Below are positions 44,843-53,807 of a stretch of DNA of 64,000 nucleotides, in pieces (positions within the stretch are counted from its first letter, which is position 1; each line of letters opens with the position of its first letter). Origin of the DNA: Lysinibacillus sp. KCTC 33748 (GTDB lineage: Bacteria; Bacillota; Bacilli; Bacillales_A; Planococcaceae). Made by a program: the position numbers and the translations under genes. The notes below the pieces were generated by a model. The model had not been told where the DNA came from and ran no database searches. It saw only the letters and a program-made list of their open reading frames with translations. The stretch covers positions 1-64,000 of the forward strand of contig NZ_MWSJ01000018.1 of assembly GCF_002237755.1 (NCBI RefSeq), given 5' to 3'.

Positions 44843-44933
44843 CCAAAAAAAGAACCTTATCGCAGATTGCTATATAGTTTCACCCCTTTTAGCAGAAGAA
44901 TAAGAGTTCGTTTTTAGAAAGGAGGGGGTCAAA

Positions 44934-45182
44934 ATGGAGAGTCCAAGTATGACCGATGGAGATAGTAGGAGTAAAAAACGTAAATCTGTTTTAGTTCAAC
45001 AGATTAGGAGGACGATTCAATGCTTAAAATCTATAAAAGAGGCAGAGAAGGGCTGGAAGAACAGCCTAAGATCGTTCAAGGTAGCTGTGTTTATCTCACT
45101 GAACCGACAGAAGAAGATATACAGTACGTTACTAATCGCCTTGGGGTACCAACTGACTTTATCAGTGACTCCCTCGATATAG
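44934..45182 (+). CDS. 82-codon leader ORF overlapping corA1
   Basis: The ATG at 44934 has AAAGGAGGGGG at 44919–44929, stronger than the corA1 site. The frame encodes MESPSMTDGDSRSKKRKSVL, then QQIRRTIQCLKSIKEAEKG and more, to 45182. It overlaps the first 163 bp of corA1 in another frame. Codons beyond 45020 are constrained by corA1, so only the first 28 residues are free. It may be a translated leader that lowers or couples corA1 translation. It could also be a chance frame; the ribosome binding site is the main evidence. Confidence 0.35.
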   Translation: MESPSMTDGDSRSKKRKSVLVQQIRRTIQCLKSIKEAEKGWKNSLRSFKVAVFISLNRQKKIYSTLLIALGYQLTLSVTPSI

Positions 45183-45946
45183 ACGAACGATCGCGAGTAG
45201 AAAAAAATGGAAATGATTTATTACTAATTATCAATGTACCCTTAAAAATGCCAAATGGTGAAACTATACCATTTAGGACAATTCCAATCGGTATTATTCA
45301 AACAAGTGAAGTAATTGTCATAATTTGTCGTAATGATCATCTGGTTTTACAGGAATTTAAAAAAAATCTCGATAAAAGTTTTAATAACAATATAAACGTA
45401 TCTTTTATTTTACAGCTATTGCTTGTTACAGCTAGTTACTATTTACGTTGTCTCGATGATGTTGATCGAAAAGTTATTGTATCTGAAAAATTAATACAAA
45501 AATCAATCAAGAACAGTGAAGTGTATACTTTGCTCAATATAAATAAGAGCCTTGTTTATTTCATAAAGGCACTAAAAGTAAATCTATTGATGATGAGGAA
45601 ATTGTCAAGAGTACTTGAAATGAATGAAGAAGATGAAAAACGGATGCAAAGCACTCTTAATGAGATGCAACAAGCTCTTGATACATCAAAAATTTACAAC
45701 GAAAATTTAGGTAATATGATGGATGCATATTCTGCTGCGATTGAAATTAACCTAAGTGTTGTAGTGAAAGTTTTAACTGCATGTACGATTATTTTGACGT
45801 TTCCGACGATGGTCGCAACAATTTATGGGATGAATGTCCCGTTACCGAAACAAGATGGTGCATATGCATTAGCAGTACTAATGTCAATCTCTGCAGTCAT
45901 TAGCTTGTTAACAGGTTGGGTGTTTTATAAAAAACGGCTATTTTAG
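45020..45946 (+). CDS. corA: CorA-family Mg2+ transporter, paralogue 1
   Basis: CorA proteins are pentameric Mg2+ channels with a large cytosolic domain and two C-terminal helices. This 308-residue paralogue has the regular end: helix TACTIILTFPTMVATIYGMNVPL with the GMN signature, then the second helix ALAVLMSISAVISLLTGWVF and a basic tail YKKRLF. The cytosolic part has YLTEPTEEDIQYVTNRLGVP and FISDSLDIDERSRVEKNGND. The start follows AGGAGG at 45006–45011. It is the first of three tandem copies, 21 and 38 bp apart, and is controlled by the upstream M-box. Confidence 0.92.
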   Translation: MLKIYKRGREGLEEQPKIVQGSCVYLTEPTEEDIQYVTNRLGVPTDFISDSLDIDERSRVEKNGNDLLLIINVPLKMPNGETIPFRTIPIGIIQTSEVIVIICRNDHLVLQEFKKNLDKSFNNNINVSFILQLLLVTASYYLRCLDDVDRKVIVSEKLIQKSIKNSEVYTLLNINKSLVYFIKALKVNLLMMRKLSRVLEMNEEDEKRMQSTLNEMQQALDTSKIYNENLGNMMDAYSAAIEINLSVVVKVLTACTIILTFPTMVATIYGMNVPLPKQDGAYALAVLMSISAVISLLTGWVFYKKRLF

Positions 45947-45967
45947 AAGAGAAAGTGAGGAAAAAAG

Positions 45968-46918
45968 ATGCTTACGATATATCAAAGTAATTCAATAGGT
46001 CAATTACAACAGGTATCTGAGATTGTTCACAACACGTTGCTCTATCTTGTGGATCCGACAGATGCTGAAATTTCCCAAATCTCAAATAAACTTAATGTTC
46101 CGAAAGATTTTATTCGTGATTCTTTAGACATCAATGAGAGACCTCGGATTGAAAAAGAGGATTCGTCAATGGTCATCATTCTTAATTCTCCTGTTGTGAT
46201 GAATGAGAAACGTTTGTACGAGGAAATCCCTTATCGTACATTACCAATCGGGATTATTCATGTAAAGGACCATCTAATAATTGTCACAAAAGAAGACAAC
46301 CCATTATGTAGAGACATATTTTCAGGAAAGTACGGAACATTTCAAACGCATATGAAGACTCGAATAACATTACTTCTATTTGAAGCGATTGCTCAATCGT
46401 ATCTCGATTTTCTCAAGCGTATAAAAGCACAAGTTGGACGATTACAGCGAGAATTAAAAGAGTCACATAACAATAGAGAGCTTTTCGGTCTGATTCATAT
46501 TAATAAAAGTTTAGTATATTTCTCAACATCTTTACGAGCTATGCGCAATGTTTTTTTACACCTTTCCAAAGGGCAAGGTATAAAGCTATATGAAGAAGAT
46601 CAACAAATGTTGCATAATGCGCTAGTAGATATTGAACAAGCGGCGGAAGTAACAGAAATGCGAAGTCTTAGTTTAAGTGGTCTTATGGATGCGTACGCAG
46701 CAATCACTCATAATAACCTAAATAGTGTTTTGAAAATACTGACTACTCTTACGCTTGTATTAATGATTCCGACTATAATTGGAAGTATTTTCTCGATGAA
46801 CGTCCCATTGCCCTATGAAGATCAGCCATTCATGTTCTTAGTAGTTATTGGACTAATGGTAGGAATCAGTGGAAGTTTCTTCTACGTATTTTACAAATCA
46901 AAATTTTTACGTTTCTAA
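45968..46918 (+). CDS. CorA-family paralogue 2 with SMN motif
   Basis: This 316-residue protein has the same plan as its neighbours (YLVDPTDAEISQISNKLNVP, IRDSLDINERPRIEKEDSS) and two C-terminal helices. The signature loop, however, is IFSMNVPLP: Ser276 (codon TCG at 46793–46795) replaces the Gly of GMN. GMN is needed for Mg2+ selectivity in studied CorA channels, so this subunit may have altered ion choice, may be inactive, or may assemble with its neighbours as a modifier. Start follows GTGAGGAAAAAAG. It lies 21 bp after paralogue 1. Confidence 0.9.
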   Translation: MLTIYQSNSIGQLQQVSEIVHNTLLYLVDPTDAEISQISNKLNVPKDFIRDSLDINERPRIEKEDSSMVIILNSPVVMNEKRLYEEIPYRTLPIGIIHVKDHLIIVTKEDNPLCRDIFSGKYGTFQTHMKTRITLLLFEAIAQSYLDFLKRIKAQVGRLQRELKESHNNRELFGLIHINKSLVYFSTSLRAMRNVFLHLSKGQGIKLYEEDQQMLHNALVDIEQAAEVTEMRSLSLSGLMDAYAAITHNNLNSVLKILTTLTLVLMIPTIIGSIFSMNVPLPYEDQPFMFLVVIGLMVGISGSFFYVFYKSKFLRF

Positions 46919-46956
46919 TATATTCGGATAGTATGTAAGAAAGGTTGTGTTATAAA

Positions 46957-47910
46957 ATGCTTTTAATTAACAAAAGTACCTCAGAAGGTAAGCTTGAACA
47001 AACATCAAAAATTGGTTATAACAGCTGGCTTCATCTAGAAGCACCAACAACAAGTGAAATTGAACATGTAGAGGCAGCTCTTGGTGTTCCAAACAATTTT
47101 TTAACTGATTCACTTGATATAGAAGAACGCCCGCGAATTGAAGAGCGCAACGGAGCGGTCTTGATAGTTATTCATGTCCCATATGATCAATTAGATGTCG
47201 AGAGTTCTGATCAAGACGTGAAGTATCGGACAATCCCAATGGGTATCATACACAAAAAAAATCATATGATAACGATGTGTAGAGAGGAGCTACCTTTTAT
47301 GAAGGATTTCTTTAACGGCGAAATGACTCTCTGTGAGACACATATGAAAACGCGTAACACTTTAAATATATTAAGTATAACGGCTCGAGCATATATTCGT
47401 TTTTTAGCTACAATTGAACGGGAAATCACTTTAGCAGAAAAAGAACTTTCTAAGTCATATCGTAATAGTGAGATGTATACACTCCTTAACTTAAACGAAA
47501 GTCTTATATATATGGTAACTTCTCTTAAACAAATGAAATTTACGATGCAAAAAATATTACATGGTAGCTCTATCAAATTAGACGAAGACGATGCAAGTGT
47601 TTTAGACGACTTGCTTATTGAATTAGATCAGGCATATGAAGTGACGGAAATTAATCAAATTAATTTAAATAATATTATGGATGCATATGGTAACGTAATT
47701 CAAAACAACGTAAGCCAAGTCCTTAAATTACTAGCTTCATTTACAATCATCTTATCGGTGCCTATGTTAATTGCCAGTATTTATGGAATGAATGTACCTC
47801 TACCATATCAAAATACATCAAATGCATTTTGGATAGTGATTGTTGTAATGTTCTTGTTAACAGGATTGTCTACTCTCGTTTTTTACAAAAAAAATTATTT
47901 CTCACGATAG
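46957..47910 (+). CDS. CorA-family Mg2+ transporter, paralogue 3
   Basis: The 317-residue protein again has the CorA pattern: HLEAPTTSEIEHVEAALGVP, LTDSLDIEERPRIEERNGAV, the cytosolic helices and a normal signature SIYGMNVPLP in the loop after the first helix. It ends with FYKKNYFSR. The ATG at 46957 has AAAGG upstream and gives the same N-terminus length as the other paralogues; an ATG-like codon at 46945 is less suitable. It is last in the operon; a clear terminator was not found before the alaS promoter at 47980. Confidence 0.92.
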   Translation: MLLINKSTSEGKLEQTSKIGYNSWLHLEAPTTSEIEHVEAALGVPNNFLTDSLDIEERPRIEERNGAVLIVIHVPYDQLDVESSDQDVKYRTIPMGIIHKKNHMITMCREELPFMKDFFNGEMTLCETHMKTRNTLNILSITARAYIRFLATIEREITLAEKELSKSYRNSEMYTLLNLNESLIYMVTSLKQMKFTMQKILHGSSIKLDEDDASVLDDLLIELDQAYEVTEINQINLNNIMDAYGNVIQNNVSQVLKLLASFTIILSVPMLIASIYGMNVPLPYQNTSNAFWIVIVVMFLLTGLSTLVFYKKNYFSR

Positions 47911-47979
47911 CCTCGGTGTGAAGGATAATTACCTTGGAGAAAAATTGAGCTTAGTTATGATTAGCAATTATAGTGCCAA

Positions 47980-48008
47980 TTGACAGAAGAACATATTTTT
48001 TTTATAAT
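47980..48008 (+). promoter_or_regulatory. alaS promoter
   Basis: TTGACA at 47980–47985 and TATAAT at 48003–48008 have 17-nt spacing, a perfect consensus. Confidence 0.88.
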
Positions 48009-48024
48009 TCTTGTTAGAAAATTG

Positions 48025-48258
48025 TAAAAAACGATGATGGAAAAAGTACGTATTTGTGCGTGTAAAAGAAAGGGATTTCTTGGCTGAAAAAATCCTCACA
48101 ATAGCGAATACCGAAAGCTACTCCAGAGTGCAGTTAATCCCTGCCGTTCACTTACGTTACAAGTGCTAAAGAGGTAAGTATACTTTTACTTACAACTAGG
48201 GTGGTACCGCGAGATAAATTACAAGTCCTCGTCCCTTTTTTGGGATGAGGGCTTTTTT
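48025..48258 (+). promoter_or_regulatory. T-box leader, probable alanyl-tRNA type
   Basis: The T-box word AGGGTGGTACCGCG is at about 48198–48211. The terminator is AGTCCTCGTCCC and GGGATGAGGGCT with a T-run. A GCT triplet at 48117–48119 is a candidate Ala specifier, not proven. Confidence 0.92.
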
Positions 48259-48316
48259 ATGTTTATTTGCGGATTCATCTCGTAATTTTACAAACATATA
48301 GGGAGGAACTTTTCAA

Positions 48317-50977
48317 ATGAAAGCAGTAGAAATTCGCCGCATGTATCTAGAATTCTTTAAAGAAAAAGGTCATCATCATGAGCCATCAGCACCACTTGTG
48401 CCGATCAATGACCCATCATTACTTTGGATTAACTCAGGTGTTGCAACACTTAAACCATATTTCGATGGTCGTATCATTCCTGAAAATCCGCGTATTACAA
48501 ATGCCCAAAAATCAATTCGTACAAACGATATTGAAAACGTAGGTAAAACAGCTCGTCACCATACGTTCTTTGAAATGTTAGGTAACTTCTCAATTGGGGA
48601 TTACTTTAAAAAAGAAGCTATTCATTATGCTTGGGAGTTTTTAACGGATAAAAAATGGATGGGCTTTGATCCAGAACTTTTATCGATTACGATTCATCCT
48701 GAAGACCAAGAAGCGTATGACGTTTGGCATAACGAAATTGGTATTCCGGAAGAGCGTTTAATCCGTCTAGAGGGGAACTTCTGGGATATCGGTGAAGGTC
48801 CATCAGGTCCTAACTCAGAAATTTTTTATGACCGTGGGGAAGAATATGGTTCAGATGAAACTGATCCAGAAATGTATCCAGGTGGTGAAAATGAACGCTA
48901 TCTTGAAATTTGGAACTTAGTGTTCTCTCAATTCAACCATAATCCTGATGGCACATATACACCACTTCCAAAGCAAAATATTGATACTGGTATGGGTCTA
49001 GAGCGCATCGTATCGGTAGTTCAAAATGTTCCAACGAACTTTGATACTGATTTATTCATGCCTATTATTGAAAAAATCGAGCAGTTGGCAAATCGCAAAT
49101 ACAAACGTCCAGGTGAAGTCGCGCTAAGTGAAATCTTCGGTTCGGAAGAAGATATCAATACACCATTTAAAGTAATCGCTGACCATATTCGTACAGTGGC
49201 GTTTGCTATTGGAGATGGTGCTCTTCCTTCAAATGAAGGTCGTGGATATGTATTACGTCGTTTACTACGTCGTGCTGTGCGCTATGCAAAACAAATCGGC
49301 ATTGAAAAGCCATTTATGTTTGAATTAGTACCAACTGTTGGTGAAATTATGAATGATTTCTACCCAGAAGTAACGGAAAAATGCGAGTTTATCCAACGTG
49401 TTATTAAAAACGAAGAACTTCGCTTCCATGAAACATTAGATGGTGGTCTTGCTATCTTTAACGAAGTGGTAGAAGCTCAAAAAGCAGCAGGCCATGACTA
49501 TATTCCAGGTGCAAATGCATTCCGTTTATATGATACTTATGGTTTCCCAATCGAATTAACAGAAGAGTATGCGGAAGAAGTAGGCATGAAGGTAGATCAT
49601 GAAGGCTTTGAAGTAGCAATGGAAGAACAACGTGAACGCGCACGTGCAGCTCGTCAAGATGTGGATTCTATGCAAGTACAAAACGAAGTGCTAGCAAACT
49701 TGACGGTTGCAAGTGAATTTGTAGGCTATGATACATTAACGACAGACACAGAAGTGGCAGCGATTATTGTCAACGGCCAAGTGTCAAAAGTAGCATCTGA
49801 GGGGCAAGAAGCATTAGTTATTTTAACTGAAACACCATTCTATGCTGAAATGGGTGGTCAAATTGCAGATAGCGGTGTGATTGCTAATGATAGCTTTACT
49901 GCCATTGTAAAAGATGTACAAAAAGCTCCAAATGGTCAGCCGCTTCATACTGTACTTGTAGAATCTGGAGAAATGCATGTTGAAGATGCTGTAAAAGCAT
50001 TAGTTAACCGTGATGAACGTAATTTAATTATTAAAAACCATACAGCAACACATATTATGCAACGTGCATTAAAAGATGTACTAGGCGACCATGTTAGCCA
50101 AGCTGGGTCATATGTAGGACCTGACCGTTTACGCTTTGACTTCTCTCACTTTGGACAAGTAACAAAAGAGGAATTACAACAAATTGAACGTATTGTAAAT
50201 GAAAAAGTGTGGGATGATATAGAAGTCGTTATTGAAGAAAAAGGCATCGATGAGGCGAAAGCTATGGGAGCAATGGCACTATTCGGTGAGAAATATGGCG
50301 ATATCGTTCGCGTTGTTTCAATTGGTGATTACTCTATTGAACTTTGCGGTGGTTTACACGTAAAACGCTCTTCTGAAATTGGTTTCTTCAAAATTGTTTC
50401 AGAAGGTGGTATCGGTGCAGGTACTCGTCGTATCGAGGCTGTGACAGGTAAAGTTGCCTATGAAGCTGTAAAAGAGGAAGAAGCTTTATTAAACGAAGCG
50501 GCAGCATTATTAAAAGCAAATCCAAAAGATCTTGTGACAAAAGTACAAGCGTTACAAGCTGATTACAAAGATTTACAACGCGAAAATGAAGCATTATCAC
50601 AAAAAATCGCCAATGCACAAGCAGGGGCTATTGTGGACGCGGCGCAAACTTTTGAGGATGTAACTGTTCTTTCTACTAAAGTTGAAGCAAAGGACAACAA
50701 TCAACTTCGTCAAATGATGGATGACTTGAAAGCTAAAATGCCTAAGGCTGTTATCGTTCTTGGTGCTGTCGATGGCGAAAAGGTTATGCTATGTGCTGGA
50801 GTAACAAAAGATTTAGTTGGTGGCAATTACCATGCCGGAAATATCGTAAAAATGGTAGCAGAAGCATGTGGTGGTAAAGGTGGCGGTCGTCCAGATATGG
50901 CGATGGCAGGTGCAAAAGAAGCATCAAAACTTGATGAAGCACTACTTTCTGTGTATGATTATGTTAAATCCATTTAA
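48317..50977 (+). CDS. alaS: Alanine–tRNA ligase
   Basis: This 886-residue AlaRS charges tRNA-Ala and edits Ser and Gly. Visible parts: the class II core with [39 protein letters not shown] and [16 protein letters not shown]; an editing domain with [19 protein letters not shown] (HxxxH zinc site) and [15 protein letters not shown]; a coiled-coil segment at about 720–760; and a C-terminal DHHA1-type part with [17 protein letters not shown]. The start follows GGGAGGA. It is preceded by a T-box and followed by family B repeats, then ireB. Confidence 0.98.
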   Translation: MKAVEIRRMYLEFFKEKGHHHEPSAPLVPINDPSLLWINSGVATLKPYFDGRIIPENPRITNAQKSIRTNDIENVGKTARHHTFFEMLGNFSIGDYFKKEAIHYAWEFLTDKKWMGFDPELLSITIHPEDQEAYDVWHNEIGIPEERLIRLEGNFWDIGEGPSGPNSEIFYDRGEEYGSDETDPEMYPGGENERYLEIWNLVFSQFNHNPDGTYTPLPKQNIDTGMGLERIVSVVQNVPTNFDTDLFMPIIEKIEQLANRKYKRPGEVALSEIFGSEEDINTPFKVIADHIRTVAFAIGDGALPSNEGRGYVLRRLLRRAVRYAKQIGIEKPFMFELVPTVGEIMNDFYPEVTEKCEFIQRVIKNEELRFHETLDGGLAIFNEVVEAQKAAGHDYIPGANAFRLYDTYGFPIELTEEYAEEVGMKVDHEGFEVAMEEQRERARAARQDVDSMQVQNEVLANLTVASEFVGYDTLTTDTEVAAIIVNGQVSKVASEGQEALVILTETPFYAEMGGQIADSGVIANDSFTAIVKDVQKAPNGQPLHTVLVESGEMHVEDAVKALVNRDERNLIIKNHTATHIMQRALKDVLGDHVSQAGSYVGPDRLRFDFSHFGQVTKEELQQIERIVNEKVWDDIEVVIEEKGIDEAKAMGAMALFGEKYGDIVRVVSIGDYSIELCGGLHVKRSSEIGFFKIVSEGGIGAGTRRIEAVTGKVAYEAVKEEEALLNEAAALLKANPKDLVTKVQALQADYKDLQRENEALSQKIANAQAGAIVDAAQTFEDVTVLSTKVEAKDNNQLRQMMDDLKAKMPKAVIVLGAVDGEKVMLCAGVTKDLVGGNYHAGNIVKMVAEACGGKGGGRPDMAMAGAKEASKLDEALLSVYDYVKSI

Positions 50978-50981
50978 CTTC

Positions 50982-51277
50982 TTTCAGCGGGTGTCTAAAC
51001 ACCCGCTGAAATAGAGGAACTCAGGCTAAGAACTTCACATCCTGTGAAAACGCCTGAGTGACCAGCATCGTGCTGGGCTAAACCCTCCGGCGGATGTCAC
51101 GGAATCGGAAAGAAGTTCTTAGGGGATGTTAGCAATCATCGCATCCATGCGATAACGGCTAACTGCCCTGCATCGGTAAAAACGCCACGTCCTGTGGCAT
51201 TACCGAAATGACCGACATCGTGTCGGCTTAAGCACAAGGTCGATTCCGGACGCAATTATGCCGAGGCATAATTGATA
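50982..51277 (+). repeat. Family B repeat, long tandem copy
   Basis: Begins with TTTCAGCGGGTGTC/CACCCGCTGAAA. It contains several short stems with similar loops: CACATCCTGTG, CCAGCATCGTGCTGG, CCACGTCCTGTGG and CCGACATCGTGTCGG. The 3' end has GATTCCGGACG and the palindrome at 51253–51274. A middle duplication makes it about twice the length of other copies. It fills the alaS–ireB gap. Confidence 0.8.
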
Positions 51278-51362
51278 ATACGCCAAAACATGTTATAATA
51301 AAGAGAAATTGGAGATGAGCTTTTTTGCACATCTCCTTATTTCTGAAAGCGAGGTGCTGGTC

Positions 51363-51629
51363 ATGAGTTCATTTGATCAAACTATGAAATTTAATTTTCC
51401 AGAAGAATCAATGGAACAGGAAGTCAAGCAGGTAATGTTGAAGGTACATTCTTCATTAGAGGAAAAGGGATATAACCCTATCAATCAGATTGTCGGTTAT
51501 TTACTTTCTGGTGATCCGGCGTATATTCCTCGCCATCAGGATGCTCGTAATTTAATTCGCAAGCTTGAGCGTGACGAAATTCTAGAAGAGCTTGTTAAGT
51601 TTTATATTAAAAAGAATAACGAGGACTAG
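51363..51629 (+). CDS. ireB: IreB/YrzL regulatory phosphoprotein (UPF0297)
   Basis: This 88-residue cytosolic protein, UPF0297, is the IreB family, a substrate of PASTA kinases linked to cell-wall stress in Enterococcus. The sequence [20 protein letters not shown], then [21 protein letters not shown] and [20 protein letters not shown] is typical. A conserved Thr near residue 6 (QTMKF) would be the phosphorylation site. The ATG at 51363 has GCGAGGTG upstream; a longer in-frame start at 51309 is not supported. The gene is 2 bp from ruvX, as in Bacillus alaS–yrzL–yrrK–yrzB. Confidence 0.95.
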   Translation: MSSFDQTMKFNFPEESMEQEVKQVMLKVHSSLEEKGYNPINQIVGYLLSGDPAYIPRHQDARNLIRKLERDEILEELVKFYIKKNNED

Positions 51630-51631
51630 AA

Positions 51632-52048
51632 ATGAGAATTATGGGATTAGACGTTGGGTCAAAAACAGTTGGCGTTGCTGCAAGTGATGCTTTAGGGTGG
51701 ACGGCTCAAGGTATTGAAACCGTAAAGATTGATGAAGCTAACGGTGAGTTCGGCATTGAGCGAATAGCTGAGTTAGTGAAGGAGTACGCTATAACAGAAT
51801 TTGTTGTAGGATACCCGAAAAACATGAATAATACGGTTGGACCGCGTGGGGAGGCTTCTGAAAACTATAAAAAGCTTTTAGAAGAGACATTTTCACTACC
51901 GGTCAAACTTTGGGATGAGCGTTTAACAACGATGGCTGCTGAGCGTATGCTTATCGAAGCAGACGTGAGTCGCAAAAAGCGTAAGCAAGTCATTGATAAA
52001 ATGGCTGCTGTGATGATTTTACAAGGCTACTTGGATAGCAAAAATTAA
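51632..52048 (+). CDS. ruvX: RuvX/YqgF pre-16S rRNA nuclease
   Basis: This 138-residue RNase H-fold protein processes the 5' end of 16S rRNA and is also called a putative Holliday junction resolvase. Motifs are [16 protein letters not shown] with the first catalytic Asp, [20 protein letters not shown] with [21 protein letters not shown] with the DER catalytic motif, and [17 protein letters not shown] with the last Asp. Start follows GAGGAC, two bases after ireB. Confidence 0.96.
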   Translation: MRIMGLDVGSKTVGVAASDALGWTAQGIETVKIDEANGEFGIERIAELVKEYAITEFVVGYPKNMNNTVGPRGEASENYKKLLEETFSLPVKLWDERLTTMAAERMLIEADVSRKKRKQVIDKMAAVMILQGYLDSKN

Positions 52049-52065
52049 TTGATGAGGTGACAACC

Positions 52066-52374
52066 ATGGCACAAGAGCATAACCATGAAGAAGAACTACA
52101 CGTACAACATATTACAGTAATTGACGAGAACGGAAATGAACAGCTTTGTGAAGTAATTCACGTACATGAATCAGCTGAATTCGGCAAATCATACGTATTT
52201 TACTCTATGGTAGGCGCAGAAGAAGATGAGGATGGCTCTGTTGAAATCTTCGTATCTTCATTCGTTCCATCTGAAAATGGTGAAGATGGTGAATTAACAC
52301 CAATCGAAACTGAAGCAGAGTGGGATATGGTAGAAGACGTATTAAACGCATTAGAGGATGAAAACGAAGAATAA
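52066..52374 (+). CDS. yrzB: DUF1292 protein YrzB
   Basis: This very acidic protein of about 102 residues has the DUF1292 pattern: HITVIDENGNEQLCEVIHVH, FGKSYVFYSMVGAEEDE, and the C-terminal PIETEAEWDMVEDVLNALED. The function is unknown. It has no membrane segment. The ATG at 52066 follows GAGGTG. It ends the ireB–ruvX–yrzB set; a double-domain paralogue follows about 585 bp on, after repeats. Confidence 0.9.
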   Translation: MAQEHNHEEELHVQHITVIDENGNEQLCEVIHVHESAEFGKSYVFYSMVGAEEDEDGSVEIFVSSFVPSENGEDGELTPIETEAEWDMVEDVLNALEDENEE

Positions 52375-52388
52375 TCATCGTAGTCATT

Positions 52389-52571
52389 AACTTCTTTCAG
52401 TATTCATCTCTCAACTCTATAGGGGAGAGATGAATACGGGTATAAGTCACTTTTCAGCAAATGTCCTGAAAGAAGTTAAAGCCTCCGGCGGATGTCACGG
52501 AATCGGATAGGAGTTCTTTGTGTTTGCACAAAGCCGATTCCGGACGCAATTATGCCGAGGCATAATTGATA
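52389..52571 (+). repeat. Family B repeat, copy after yrzB
   Basis: The outer arms AACTTCTTTCAG and CTGAAAGAAGTT hold an inserted stem (GGGGAGAGATGAATAC-like). Then GGAATCGG/CCGATTCC with inner TTTGTG/GCACAAA, and the palindrome at 52547–52568. Confidence 0.8.
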
Positions 52572-52576
52572 AGTTT

Positions 52577-52617
52577 GGAACAAGGATGGCAACAAGCACT
52601 CCTTGTTCCTTTTTTAC
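52577..52617 (+). terminator. Terminator downstream of the yrzB repeat
   Basis: GGAACAAGGA and TCCTTGTTCC with a 13-nt loop are followed by TTTTTT. It separates yrzB from the next gene. Confidence 0.85.
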
Positions 52618-52841
52618 TTTTGAATACTAAAAGTTGTGGATGACATTTTTATATATGCCTGTATATTGTTGATTGGAGTGGAGGCTGGTCGACTCCTTGT
52701 GGCTCATCGGACGCCCCCAGGAAGCTCTGTGCGAAAGCGAAGCGACAGCAACAAATGTTTTAACTGTGCGAAAGCGAAGCGACAGCAACAGTAAAGCGAC
52801 CGACCGGAACGGAAATCAACTACACGATATGGTGATGAGCC
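52618..52841 (+). mobile_element. Family A MITE-like element, long copy
   Basis: Left end near TACTAAAAGTTGTGGATGAC, right end ACACGATATGGTGATGAGCC. It has all family A blocks in order: TTGATTGGAGTGGAGGCTGG, GGCTCATCGGACGCCCCCAG, two copies of GTGCGAAAGCGAAGCGACAG about 38 bp apart, then GGAACGGAAATCAACTAC. No flanking duplication is visible. Confidence 0.75.
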
Positions 52842-52959
52842 ATAAACTGTGAAGTTATGTGAGACTATGGCGAATCCAATGAATTAAAGGTGAAATTTTT
52901 ATACCACACCTAAATGGCACGTCAGAAACATAATTTAGCCTAATTAAGGAGGAAATTAA

Positions 52960-53487
52960 ATGAACGAGGAAACACAAGAATTTCTGATCATTGGAGAGAA
53001 TGGCAAGGAGCAAAAGTGTCGTGTTGTTTTCACCTTCGATGCAGAAGAAAAATCATATGTATTGTTTTCGTTAATTGACGAGGATGGGAATGAAATTCCA
53101 GGTGACATTTCTGCTATGACATTTGATTATGATGATAACAATGGAGAAATGACAAATTTACAGCCTGTTGAAACAGAGGCAGAATGGGAAATGATTAATG
53201 AAGTGGTCCTGACACTTTTAGACGAGTTTGAAGAAGGGCCGCAGCAATTTACAATTACAGATGAGCATGGGGAAGATCAAGTATGTGAGGTTATTCATAC
53301 ATTTTCATCAGAACAATTTGGCAAATCTTATGTACTTTATGTTCTAGCAACGGACGAGCCAATAGAAGATCGAGACATTTTTGCTTCTCAATACGTATCT
53401 GGAAATGACGGAACGATTGAAGATTTATTACCAATTGAAACAGAAGAAGAATGGGCATTTGTTGAAGATGTATTAAATGAATTGTAA
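52960..53487 (+). CDS. Tandem DUF1292 double-domain protein
   Basis: The 175-residue protein has two DUF1292 units. The first (residues 1–90) includes FLIIGENGKEQKCRVVFTFD and VETEAEWEMINEVVLTLLDE; the second (90–175) includes FTITDEHGEDQVCEVIHTFS and PIETEEEWAFVEDVLNEL. The second is close to YrzB itself. It is very acidic. Its origin is probably duplication and fusion of a yrzB-like unit. Function unknown. Start follows AAGGAGG, and a strong terminator follows. Confidence 0.88.
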   Translation: MNEETQEFLIIGENGKEQKCRVVFTFDAEEKSYVLFSLIDEDGNEIPGDISAMTFDYDDNNGEMTNLQPVETEAEWEMINEVVLTLLDEFEEGPQQFTITDEHGEDQVCEVIHTFSSEQFGKSYVLYVLATDEPIEDRDIFASQYVSGNDGTIEDLLPIETEEEWAFVEDVLNEL

Positions 53488-53491
53488 TTAG

Positions 53492-53528
53492 AACTCTGAG
53501 TAGTAACTTGCTACTCAGAGTTTTTTTA
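53492..53528 (+). terminator. Terminator after double DUF1292 gene
   Basis: Perfect arms AACTCTGAGTAG and CTACTCAGAGTT with a 7-nt loop, then TTTTTT. Confidence 0.9.
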
Positions 53529-53728
53529 TTGAGTAACGATTAATATGGAGCGACGCCTGAGAAGTATTAATAGAAAATTTCTATCTATTATGTAAAAACA
53601 TTCTATATGAAAACTAGATTTATGCATTTTCGAGAAAATCTACGTGTTTTTCGAGAGAGAAATTGATTTCTTGTATTTTGTTTTGTCTGAATTTTTAAAT
53701 ATTTATAAATTAAGTGAGATATCGAACG

Positions 53729-53757
53729 TTGACCAATCATAAGTAAACAGATAAGAT
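53729..53757 (+). promoter_or_regulatory. metQNI promoter
   Basis: TTGACC at 53729–53734 and TAAGAT at 53752–53757 have 17-nt spacing. No S-box leader is present. Confidence 0.65.
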
Positions 53758-53807
53758 TTGTTTTACATTAAACCAAGTAAGTTTATTTACAAAGGAGGAA
53801 ATTAAAC

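Noticed and set aside
44732..44917. 61-codon plus frame after the right M-box aptamer
   Set aside because: It spans the riboswitch expression platform and terminator and has no ribosome binding site.
53529..53807. S-box (SAM) riboswitch before metQ
   Set aside because: I looked for the S-box core words and a terminator pair, and found neither; only a sigma-A promoter is seen.
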